This document shows, piece after piece, positions 45,701-51,841 of a stretch of 51,841 bases of DNA. How positions within the stretch are numbered: the stretch's first letter is position 1; each line of letters starts with the position of its first letter. The DNA comes from Rhodothermaceae bacterium (GTDB taxonomy: Bacteria; Bacteroidota; Rhodothermia; Rhodothermales; JAHQVL01). The notes under the pieces are model-generated. The model was not told the DNA's origin and did no database searches. It saw nothing but the letters and a program-made list of their open reading frames with translations. The translations under genes were made by a program, and so were the position numbers. The stretch is from assembly GCA_019634345.1 (NCBI GenBank), contig JAHQVL010000187.1, positions 1 to 51,841 on the forward strand, in the 5' to 3' direction.

Positions 45701-46813
45701 AAGCCGGCCTGTGGGATCAATAGGATTGCTGACCCAGGTAAGCCCGCTTCCATTTTGTTTACTCCAGTTAAACTGATCGAAGTCGACAAATAATCGCCCA
45801 GGAACACTGCTATACGTTGTGGCCCCTGGCAAATTCGCAAACGCAGGGTCACCCACATTTAACCCCTCTTCTCCTGCCACTTTGAGGAAATAATAGTTTT
45901 CTACAGAAAACGGGTTCACATAATGATTCCATTCACTGTCTTCAGTGTTGTATTCCCAACCGGAAGGAGAAGCCGCATAGAATAAAATGGCGTCGTTATC
46001 GCCAAAAGAACCATCCCCCCCACCAATTCGGTGTACCGGGTTCTGGATTAAGTCCGCAGGACGACTTGTGCCATTCAATGTAGGAAGCGGCGCCCCACCA
46101 TTCCCCAGTATGTGTACTCGGTCAGGATCAATGGTATCCGGCGTTAAGCCAGCATCAGTTAGAAAGGCACGATCAATTCGATAAATCCCTTCCCGCGTGA
46201 TTGGGACTTTTACGATGACTCCTTCAGACAATGCACTCTGATCAACGAGCACGTGTTCATTCTGAGAAGCCGTGTTCGACTGATTTAAAGCAAATGGACT
46301 GCCTGAAGAGGCAAAGGTCACCCGAGCAACAACTTTTCTAAAGCGCCGAAGAGAGGACGATTCGCTATCATATATGACCGGCTGAAAGGAGAGCGAAACG
46401 ACAGGCTGCTTTCGGTACGTACCTAGCCCAAATAAACCTGCAACAGGGCCACCTAGCCCCATCACTAACTTATTATGATCCACATGAGGCGGGACCGAAA
46501 GCTCGTCATATGAGGATTCCAGTATGTCGACCCGAGGGCGCTGACGAGAAGGGAGATAGATTAATTCCGAAACCTCTTCATTTCCATTACTGACGATGTT
46601 TACGAGTGCCGGAGTAAGCGAACTGGCCCTTGATGAATCCATTGCTTCGCGCAAGGAAAGACGCCAGCCAGCAGTCATCTCAACAGTCACCCCTTCAGCA
46701 TCCTGAGATAGGACTCTCACGTCCACTTGCTGCGCATATACGCTCCCAGTGACGAGAAACACCATAAAGAGGCAAAACACCAAAAAGGAAAGTGCGTGGT
46801 TCTTCAAGCGCAT
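42788..46813 (-). CDS. porU: PorU, T9SS C-terminal signal peptidase (C25 gingipain-like)
   Basis: 1341 residues. After a signal peptide (ending SVYAQQ) and a long N-terminal beta region, a C25 caspase-like peptidase domain occupies residues about 580-940. The catalytic His is in YSGHGGEEG near 838 and the Cys in TATCSFGWW near 871, both intact. The C-terminal 90 residues contain a sorting-like domain (YNYPNPTSGE, YTLAGRL, GVYLYKL), as in PorU proteins, which keep their own CTD. PorU removes the C-terminal signal of T9SS cargo and attaches the mature protein to a lipopolysaccharide or another anchor. It is larger than Porphyromonas gingivalis PorU. With porV 127 bases downstream the pair forms the attachment module. 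Confidence 0.9.
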   Translation of the reverse strand: MRLKNHALSFLVFCLFMVFLVTGSVYAQQVDVRVLSQDAEGVTVEMTAGWRLSLREAMDSSRASSLTPALVNIVSNGNEEVSELIYLPSRQRPRVDILESSYDELSVPPHVDHNKLVMGLGGPVAGLFGLGTYRKQPVVSLSFQPVIYDSESSSLRRFRKVVARVTFASSGSPFALNQSNTASQNEHVLVDQSALSEGVIVKVPITREGIYRIDRAFLTDAGLTPDTIDPDRVHILGNGGAPLPTLNGTSRPADLIQNPVHRIGGGDGSFGDNDAILFYAASPSGWEYNTEDSEWNHYVNPFSVENYYFLKVAGEEGLNVGDPAFANLPGATTYSSVPGRLFVDFDQFNWSKQNGSGLTWVSNPIDPTGRLDILRDTIPPGFNGGEIAYQARVAIKSNPSTPAVFSSGGAEVGSARAGSVQPGENDPSARLTTANFTETKGAGESMDLSMTIQQQSNNPEAGLDWMRVIYEQNLTARNGVVRFVTPAGVTGPLSFLLSGFTSEPHVWDVSSHGEIRRLGVRASGSNYEVQIDVADTPRELIAFVPEAANGLDSGTASTIANQNLHGIQEFPDFVIIAPPPFLMYAEELADIRRQEGMTVTVANIEQVYNEFSGGLVDMRSVRDYLRFLYDRAPSDELRVKYALFYGDGHYNYRNLGSDSGGLENWIPPYETVDSFTPDRTFTSDDYFGLLDPDEGEWVYDGFGFPNPTAIPPQDGDVDRVDIGIGRFTVQTEEEAQVVLEKLKRYEDPATYGPWRTRYTFVADDDLTGLSGTDDEADLHLQNADVVAELIKDQFGEVNIRKIYASSFNRVFRNGHKIPEARDEIINSLEEGTLLINYSGHGGEEGLAQEGIFTAEDARNLENFDRLAIFVTATCSFGWWDLSSYQSGAEELLLNPNGGAVALLTTVRLVYTSASLNSLNVGLNRQLAREMFTLEDDGEFRRLGDILRITKNTRVGLQGNNRKFNLLGDPTLRVGLPGDNKRLEIESINGVDLAENQGQLRALDQVSIEGTVRAKDGTIDDTYQGIVDVTIFDAQRRIPIENKRHMVTPYYTVREDLIWRGQVQATEGRFTASFVVPKDISYSNLPGRLSVYASSDAGQVLGFNENFIVGGTSDSPPNDSQGPEITLFLNDTTFVSGGLTAPDPKLIVKLFDASGINTVGAGVGHEMLLTINEDAENALDISSGFRSEANSFQRGTVEWDLTDLEPGPNALTLRAWDVLNNSTTSSVEFFVAEDEDLVLRNVYNYPNPTSGETRFVFEHNQPLGTSASVQVRIYTLAGRLIRQLEVDEVLPGGVVQLPWDGRDEDADLIATGVYLYKLRVEVESPEGDRQVSEKLERLAIIR

Positions 46814-46863
46814 TGGATGATTCTGAGAGGTCTCTTTCTTTGCCGCATCTCTTTAGAAGACAT
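46804..46863 (-). CDS. Possible 19-residue leader peptide overlapping the porU start
   Basis: A short frame MSSKEMRQRKRPLRIIQCA, TGA, ends ten bases inside porU in another frame, so its stop codon overlaps the porU start region. It is strongly basic. No SD sequence is visible. Such overlapping leaders can control translation of the main gene, but this one may be fortuitous. Confidence 0.2.
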   Translation of the reverse strand: MSSKEMRQRKRPLRIIQCA

Positions 46864-47089
46864 ATTCGGGAAAGAGAGATAGACTCTTAGGTGTTGCTGT
46901 TACGTTATACTAATCAACAAAAACAGTCCGGAACATTAAAACGAACATCGTAACAGATAATATCGATAGGCCTTACTTGAAGAATAAATGGGATGGTGTA
47001 TTAAAAAAGGATATTCATCGTGATAGGGGTTGAGAACTGACCTCCTACCACTCAAGTTCCTTGATCACTCCAAGAATATACGAAGATTC

Positions 47090-47761
47090 TTACGAATTCT
47101 CATGGATCTTATCCCTCAACACATTAACTAATTTCAAGTCCGATTCAAAGCGTCCTGAAATTTCGGTAATGTCGTTAATTGACTTACTTATGTCACTCGG
47201 TAGTGTCGCCGACTCAGAAAGAATCTTTAATAATTGCAAATTGCCAGACAGGACAGTAAGTGGATTATTGATATTATGGTAGAAAATGGAGAGGTGCTCC
47301 TTCACGTATTCCATTAACTCTCTCTTCTCTTCCAGAGAACGCTCTACAGCGTGCAGCTGTTTACCTAAGGCGGGGTATAACATCCCTCTCACAAGGGTAT
47401 CGCACGTATTTAAGTATCTCTTTTCTAGACGCTGCACACGACTAAAACCCTGCATGCCCGTCCGTGATAGCTCGTCGTTTGTTTCTATATAGAGTAGGGA
47501 CGTTGTTTCACCAGGGTGTAGACGCAGCCAGTTTTCTACTGCCTCGACCTTCTGCTTATCGTCTAATATAAACAGGTTAGGCACCTTCTCCCTATCTTCA
47601 GGATTCCACTCTTCGATAACCGTCAAGGTAACACGAGAAAGGGCTGGCTGAATGAGATCATGGACCCTTGAGGCAAGTTCTTTATCTTCACACCAGATAT
47701 CAACGGCAGCAATGTCTGTAGTAGCTGTACCACTACCACGCGAGATAACGTCATGTAACAT
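47090..47761 (-). CDS. Orphan histidine-kinase-type protein: degenerate receiver-like N-terminus, HisKA-like DHp, no ATPase
   Basis: 223 residues. Residues about 15-120 have an alternating strand/helix pattern like a receiver domain (VDIWCEDKELASRVHDL, PNLFILDD) but lack a clear phosphoacceptor Asp. A long helix follows, and residues about 155-215 resemble the histidine-kinase dimerisation and phosphotransfer domain: the H box reads YHNINNPLTVLSG, where kinases have HDLKNPLT-type. The frame then ends; no HATPase domain follows in any frame before the next gene. It may be a phosphotransfer protein similar in concept to Spo0B, a phosphatase, or a truncated kinase. No partner regulator is in the window. 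Confidence 0.62.
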   Translation of the reverse strand: MLHDVISRGSGTATTDIAAVDIWCEDKELASRVHDLIQPALSRVTLTVIEEWNPEDREKVPNLFILDDKQKVEAVENWLRLHPGETTSLLYIETNDELSRTGMQGFSRVQRLEKRYLNTCDTLVRGMLYPALGKQLHAVERSLEEKRELMEYVKEHLSIFYHNINNPLTVLSGNLQLLKILSESATLPSDISKSINDITEISGRFESDLKLVNVLRDKIHENS

Positions 47762-47856
47762 AGCTAGGAAACAGGATTGGGTGTATTAGATACACCGGTA
47801 GACATGCGTTTTTGAAAGAATTGAACGTACCGTACCCAGCTTGCTGAAATCTGTTC

Positions 47857-48714
47857 CTATTTCAGCTCTTTCAAAGGCCTGGGATTCTCAACAGCAATAC
47901 CTCTGTCTGAGCGTTTTAAAGAGATTACTTCAACTTCAGGATCATGCTCCAAAAACAAGCTCCAGCCCTCCCTTACAGCCTGCTCTAAAACAACTTCCTT
48001 TTCTTGAATCGTTTTTAAGGGATGAATGTCATACGCCATGTTCCAGGCCATAGGTACATGAGCATGGGTCGGTATAAGGTCAGCGGCATACACGAGTGTA
48101 TGTTCTCCATCAGACAGTTTAACGAGTTGCATACCTTCGGTATGCCCGGAAACTGCAAATACCTCAATTCCTGGTGCAATTTCAGCAGTACCTGATAGTA
48201 GACGTAACTGACCGGAAGCCCCCATCGGCTCCAGGTTTTCTTTGAGAAAGGAATTCCGTTCCCTGATATTAGGGACCTGCGCCCACTCCCAATGGCTTTT
48301 TTGCACGTGATGGGTCGCATTTTTAAAAACCATCCGCAAAGCATCTCCATCACGAGAGGTGGTGCCTCCACAGTGATCAAAGTGGAGATGGGTAATGATT
48401 ACGTCTGTGATATCTTCTGCACTCACACCGGCTGCATGCAGTGACCGATGAAGTTCTGCGTATTCAGTATCAACACCAAAAATAGACCCGAATTTTTGAT
48501 CGTATTTGTCTCCGAGCCCATTGTCAACAAGCATTAACCGCCCCTCCCCTTCTATCAACAAACAACGCATGTTAAGAGGAATCCGGTTCTTGGAATCTGC
48601 CGGGATGCGGCGTTCCCAAAGCGGCTTAGGAACGATACCAAACATTGCTCCGCCGTCCAAACCAAAACGGCCGGCTTCGATTGTTCTCAAGGTATAGGGA
48701 CCAATACTAGTCAT
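47857..48714 (-). CDS. MBL-fold metallo-hydrolase
   Basis: 285 residues with the metal-binding THLHFDHCGG motif near 110 (HxHxDH), a downstream GHTEGMQ His near 180 and the AADLIPTHAH acidic/His block near 215, so a dinuclear zinc site looks complete. Length and layout resemble AHL lactonase-like and other lactone or thioester hydrolases; the exact substrate is not readable. No signal peptide, so it is cytoplasmic. It is followed on the minus strand by the DHp protein gene at 47761, 95 bases away, and lies 17 bases downstream of the Lon-N-domain gene, with which it is probably cotranscribed. Confidence 0.88.
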   Translation of the reverse strand: MTSIGPYTLRTIEAGRFGLDGGAMFGIVPKPLWERRIPADSKNRIPLNMRCLLIEGEGRLMLVDNGLGDKYDQKFGSIFGVDTEYAELHRSLHAAGVSAEDITDVIITHLHFDHCGGTTSRDGDALRMVFKNATHHVQKSHWEWAQVPNIRERNSFLKENLEPMGASGQLRLLSGTAEIAPGIEVFAVSGHTEGMQLVKLSDGEHTLVYAADLIPTHAHVPMAWNMAYDIHPLKTIQEKEVVLEQAVREGWSLFLEHDPEVEVISLKRSDRGIAVENPRPLKELK

Positions 48715-48731
48715 AACTCACACACGTCACG

Positions 48732-49370
48732 TTATTCAACTTCGGGTGGAAAATCTTTAAAATGGCCGTTGCTCTGCACCTTCTTTCTCACATCCTCATA
48801 TTCTTCGACCTTAGGAATAAGCGTCTCTAAATGCGATGCCAGGAAAACGATACGCTCATTTTCAGTCAACATCTCCAAAACCTGTTGCTTCTGCTCAGAG
48901 CTCAACCCGACGTTATGTGCAATAAAAAAAGAAATCCCATCAAGGTTTTGATAGATGTTGGGGCGCACTTTTCGACCTGCCAATTCTAACAATCGCATAT
49001 GCTGCGTGATGACCCGCTCCCTCGTTTCAACTTGAATGGGTTCTTCCGGCTCTTCAATGCCTTCAATGTCCGCCGTCATATAGGATTTAGAACTTTGCAA
49101 GTCGCGAACTTTAAATCGTTGAGTACCTTCAACGATAATATCCATTCGGCCGTCCTCATAGGTGGTAACTACGCGATCAATCACTGCCTCACACCCTACA
49201 TTGGCCATTTTTCCATCTTGCATCAACAATACACCAAAAGCGGCTTCTTCATCGAGACAATATGAAATCATTTCCCGATACCGATCTTCAAAAATATGCA
49301 GGGGCAATAGTTCTTTGGGGTAGAGAACGAGTCCGAGAGGAAAAACAGGTATATTCTTAGGTTCTGACAT
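48732..49370 (-). CDS. Lon-type N-terminal (substrate-binding) domain protein
   Basis: 212 residues with no ATPase or protease domain. The N-terminus NIPVFPLGLVLYPKELLPLHIFEDRYREM is split here in the usual LON-domain pattern: IPVFPL, PLHIFE and RYREMI. Further conserved elements are FGVLLMQ and the GTQRFKVRDL strand. Stand-alone LON-domain proteins of about 190-220 residues are common and have no settled function; some are thought to bind unfolded or regulatory proteins. It is the first of a gene pair with the MBL hydrolase. A cluster of three hairpins separates it from the symporter upstream. Confidence 0.9.
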   Translation of the reverse strand: MSEPKNIPVFPLGLVLYPKELLPLHIFEDRYREMISYCLDEEAAFGVLLMQDGKMANVGCEAVIDRVVTTYEDGRMDIIVEGTQRFKVRDLQSSKSYMTADIEGIEEPEEPIQVETRERVITQHMRLLELAGRKVRPNIYQNLDGISFFIAHNVGLSSEQKQQVLEMLTENERIVFLASHLETLIPKVEEYEDVRKKVQSNGHFKDFPPEVE

Positions 49371-49381
49371 TGAATGCTATT

Positions 49382-49408
49382 TCTTAGAAGAACAAGGTTC
49401 TTCTAAGA
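49382..49408. repeat. Perfect 12-bp hairpin next to the heptamer array
   Basis: TCTTAGAAGAAC (49382-49393) pairs perfectly with GTTCTTCTAAGA (49397-49408) around a 3-base loop. It lies 12 bases upstream of the Lon-domain gene's start (49370), on the minus strand between that gene and the heptamer repeat. Confidence 0.75.
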
Positions 49409-49409
49409 T

Positions 49410-49485
49410 GTTTCTGGTTTCTGGTTTCTGGTTTCTGGTTGTTTCTAGAGTCCAAACCAGAAACGAGAAACAAGAAACCAGAAAC
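49410..49485. repeat. Heptamer-iterated inverted repeat, copy D
   Basis: Left arm: four perfect tandem GTTTCTG units (49410-49437). Right arm: CAGAAAC (49458), GAGAAAC (49465), AAGAAAC (49472), CAGAAAC (49479), the reverse complement with two single-base differences. The 20-base centre carries a partial extra unit GTTTCT (49441). The stem would be 28 bp. It lies behind the symporter stop on the minus strand. Confidence 0.85.
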
Positions 49486-49486
49486 A

Positions 49487-49509
49487 AATCCTGAAGATCC
49501 TTCAGGATT
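49487..49509 (-). terminator. 10-bp hairpin overlapping the symporter stop codon
   Basis: AATCCTGAAG (49487-49496) pairs perfectly with CTTCAGGATT (49500-49509) around ATC. The stem contains the TGA stop of the symporter (49502-49504). Downstream on the minus strand is only TGTTTCTGG, so it is at best a weak intrinsic terminator. Confidence 0.6.
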
Positions 49510-51277
49510 TACTCCATCTTCTTAATAGTAGTCCACCGCTTGCGGCTAATATAGCCATCCATAGTGCTGTTTGAAAATCATAGAGCAGGCTTGCTCCTAT
49601 GGCGAACATTAATCCAAAGAGTATGAAGGAAGCAGCCACTACACGCTTTAGTGCCGCTTTCAAGCTGGCGCCTTCAATACCTGTAATCTCCCGGAATCGA
49701 CTCCAACCAGGTCCGCCTGGCTTCACCCTTTTGTAAAAGGCAATTAAGGTTTCATCAGATTCCGGTGGGGTCAAATACATTACGGCGACCCAGATGACTG
49801 TAGTAATGGCAACGATAATCAGCAGGCGGGTTCCAAAATCGGGCACCATGATCACAGGGATCACCGAGGTAAAAAGCCCAACAAAAAAGCCGGCCAGCAT
49901 CGCAGAGAGTTCTGCTGCTGCATTAATTCGCCACCAAAACCAGCGAAGAATAAGGACTACTCCCGGGCCTGTGCCTATCGCAATCACCAGCCTGAATATA
50001 TTGGCTACACTGTCAGAGAAGAACGCAGCTGCGGCTCCTACCACTGCAATGATAATGGAAGCTACTCTGCCAGCAACAATCAATTGCTTTTGGGTCGCAT
50101 CGGGCCGGATAAAGCGAGCATACAAATCATTAACTAAGTAGGAGGCGCCCCAGTTAATTTGCGTTGAAATGGTACTCATAAAGGCCGCGAATAGAGAAGC
50201 AACCACCAACCCAAGCAAACCGGGCGGCAAGAAATCTATCATCAACATGGGGTATCCCAACTCTTTATCTTCCAGATTGGGATAGAGGACCACCGCTGCT
50301 AATGCTACAAGAATCCAGGGCCACGTCCGGACAATATAGTGCATGATATTAAACAACCATGCAGCTTTCACGGCCTCGGACTCAGATTTAGCAGCTACGA
50401 TGCGTTGAATAAACTCGCCCCCTCCATCTGATCGTCTAAAGGTCCACCACTGTAAAAATACGTAGGCCGCAAATGTAGTCGCAGAGATACCGGCGAACGC
50501 ACTCCAGGCGACACTAAACAACCCTTCTCCATTAAACGATAACGGCACAAAGGCAAGTACGTCAAACGATGTATTGGCCTGTGCCAGTTCGCTCAAGTTT
50601 CGAAGGCCCCCAATTTCCGGGCTCTTGATAGCAAAATAGGCAACGAGAATTGCTCCGAACAAGGCCAAAAAGAATTGGAAGAAGTCTGTTATAACCACGC
50701 CCCACAACCCAGAAAAGCCGGTATATATGAGTACAAAAACAGATAGGCCTATAACAAGGAGTAACTTGGGGTCCATGCCCCCTACCTGCTGCCCCGGTGC
50801 AATACCCATTGCTTCCCAGATTCCAAGCGTCCCAATTACCTTTACTGCCGCCAGCATGATGTAGCCGACCCCGATGCAATTAATCGGCACCGCAAATAGA
50901 AACGCTTTAATCCCTCTAAGAGCAGATGCCAGCCGCCCCCCGTATCTCATTTCGATCAATTGCGCATCCGTCACCACCTCGCTCCTCCGCCAGAGCCGAG
51001 CAAACAAATAGATGAGCAACACATGGCCAAATCCAAAGGCCCACCATTCCCAGTTACCTGCAATCCCCCTACTCCCTACAACGCCGGCAACGTACAGCGG
51101 TGTATCAATCGAAAAAGTTGTAGCTGCCATCGATGTCCCAGCCAGCCACCAGGGTAAGGACCGGCCCGACACAAAAAAATCCTCCATCGACTTGGAGGCT
51201 CGACGAGAAAGGAGGACTCCCAGAACGATGGTGAACACCATATAGGCAGCTACTACCAACCAATCAACCAGAGCCAT
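49502..51277 (-). CDS. Sodium:solute symporter (SSS family)
   Basis: 591 residues with about 13-14 TM helices. The N-terminal block FFVSGRSLPWW near 35 and the helix with GTSMAATTFSIDTP are the SSS/PutP-type unwound-helix signature that holds the sodium and substrate sites. A later block STISTQINWGASYLVND near 365 provides the second sodium site. These carriers couple sodium entry to uptake of sugars, amino acids or related solutes; the exact solute is not readable. The C-terminal two helices (about 545-585) are extra relative to PutP. It is divergent from the partial gene at the right edge. Confidence 0.92.
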   Translation of the reverse strand: MALVDWLVVAAYMVFTIVLGVLLSRRASKSMEDFFVSGRSLPWWLAGTSMAATTFSIDTPLYVAGVVGSRGIAGNWEWWAFGFGHVLLIYLFARLWRRSEVVTDAQLIEMRYGGRLASALRGIKAFLFAVPINCIGVGYIMLAAVKVIGTLGIWEAMGIAPGQQVGGMDPKLLLVIGLSVFVLIYTGFSGLWGVVITDFFQFFLALFGAILVAYFAIKSPEIGGLRNLSELAQANTSFDVLAFVPLSFNGEGLFSVAWSAFAGISATTFAAYVFLQWWTFRRSDGGGEFIQRIVAAKSESEAVKAAWLFNIMHYIVRTWPWILVALAAVVLYPNLEDKELGYPMLMIDFLPPGLLGLVVASLFAAFMSTISTQINWGASYLVNDLYARFIRPDATQKQLIVAGRVASIIIAVVGAAAAFFSDSVANIFRLVIAIGTGPGVVLILRWFWWRINAAAELSAMLAGFFVGLFTSVIPVIMVPDFGTRLLIIVAITTVIWVAVMYLTPPESDETLIAFYKRVKPGGPGWSRFREITGIEGASLKAALKRVVAASFILFGLMFAIGASLLYDFQTALWMAILAASGGLLLRRWSKS

Positions 51278-51402
51278 ACCGTTCGGGGTTAAATTACGTT
51301 ATGAAAGAGGGTAGGAATATAGATGAAAGACAAGGCTGTAGCAATTCTACACTACAGGCAATCCTTTGGGACGACTGTAAAGAAAACAAACAGACAGTAT
51401 GC

Positions 51403-51841
51403 ATGAAAATCGGACAAGTAATACTGATTATAATAGTCGCCAGTATTCTCTATTTCTTTTTTACACGATCGGGCGATCGGGTACCTGCACCAATTGATAT
51501 GCCTGAAGGAAAACCACTAAAAGAAGGGGATCGCGTTTTTGTACATGGCGGATATTCCATGCGCCCTGAATGGCTAAACGGAAGAATCGGATATGAGGGT
51601 ACGCTTGAGCGCTTTATTCCGGGCCAAAACAATACGCTTTCAGCAGTTATACGAACGGATGAACGAGTAACAACAAAAGAAGAGTCCGGCCATATTCTGA
51701 TAATGAGTCTTCGATACGAAGGGGCGTCCTGGCAGTCAGGGGCTGTTGCGCACATTGAGCTCTGTGATTTTGAACCCGATTCGACTCATTGGCAGGATCG
51801 CAGAAAGGGAGCCTGGGTCGAGGCTGCGGCAAGCATTCGGC
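51403..51841 (+). CDS. Membrane-anchored protein of unknown function, cut by the right edge
   Basis: Open to the window end; 146 codons are visible. It begins MKIGQVILIIIVASILYFFF, a single N-terminal TM helix or signal anchor, then TRSGDRVPAPIDMPEG, a short strand region with EGDRVFVHGGYSMRPEWLNG and a longer beta/helix region (TLSAVIRTDERVT, GHILIMSLRYEGASW). The coding frame is clean, with no stop to the end. No family was recognised from this part. The ATG at 51403 was chosen since it gives a typical anchor; an upstream ATG at 51399 is in another frame and closes early. It is divergent from the symporter by 125 bases. Confidence 0.68.
   Translation, partial: MKIGQVILIIIVASILYFFFTRSGDRVPAPIDMPEGKPLKEGDRVFVHGGYSMRPEWLNGRIGYEGTLERFIPGQNNTLSAVIRTDERVTTKEESGHILIMSLRYEGASWQSGAVAHIELCDFEPDSTHWQDRRKGAWVEAAASIR

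Noticed and set aside
49410..49485. The repeated GTTTCTG and GTTCAAA arrays as possible CRISPR remnants
   Set aside because: Repeat units are 7 bases with no spacers, the arms are inverted, and no cas gene is near.

Overview
The window looks like a chromosomal segment of a free-living Gram-negative bacterium of the Bacteroidota/Rhodothermota/Balneolota group. Five proteins end in a C-terminal type IX secretion (T9SS) domain built around a (Y/W)PNP signature, PorU and PorV homologues are present, and many genes encode secreted hydrolases or lipoproteins. I cannot name a genus from the sequence alone. No rRNA, tRNA, CRISPR array, transposase or integrase was recognised.

Layout. Positions 1-8.3 kb: the start of an SDR oxidoreductase runs off the left edge, followed by a T9SS-exported DUF5060-type glycoside hydrolase, a CocE/S15-type secreted hydrolase and a lipoprotein made of a PQQ-type propeller, HEAT-like repeats, cytochrome c and an F5/8C-like domain. 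8.3-17.3 kb: a VOC protein, a two-TM protein, a previously unlisted 30-residue membrane peptide, a secreted M14 peptidase, two tandem exported tail-collar paralogues, a short ankyrin-like protein and a large FN3/SGNH-like surface protein with an internal T9SS-like domain. 17.7-25.8 kb: a four-TM coiled-coil protein, a YpfJ-type zinc protease, an exported DUF4412-like protein, an island of small unknown proteins (two are divergent tandem paralogues), an orphan lipoprotein, a CE15-like esterase, a T9SS cohesin-like protein and a minimal Rad52/DdrA-like protein. 25.8-33 kb: a dicarboxylate/amino-acid symporter, a large chemoreceptor, a small secreted protein, a DUF92 protein and a T9SS adhesin-like protein. 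33-46.9 kb: a long minus-strand run with porU, porV, a T9SS-sorted M6-like protein that has lost its HExxH motif, a peptidase-propeller-Omp85-like fusion coupled to it by an ATGA overlap, a TlpA-like thioredoxin and a DUF5683-like protein. 47-51.8 kb: an orphan histidine-kinase DHp protein, an MBL hydrolase, a Lon-N-domain protein, a Na+/solute symporter and a membrane-anchored protein cut by the right edge.

How the genes fit together. PorU and PorV are outer-membrane parts of the T9SS, and their substrates are spread through the window: glycoside hydrolase, cohesin-like protein, adhesin and M6-like protein. With the M14, S15 and CE15 hydrolases and the transporters, this suggests a cell that breaks down external polysaccharide and protein and imports the products.

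The least expected structure is non-coding. At least four intergenic sites carry long inverted repeats whose arms are tandem 7-base units (GTTCAAA/GTTCAAC, GTGCAAG, GTTTCTG). The unit sequence differs between sites but the architecture is the same. Three of the four lie directly behind stop codons.
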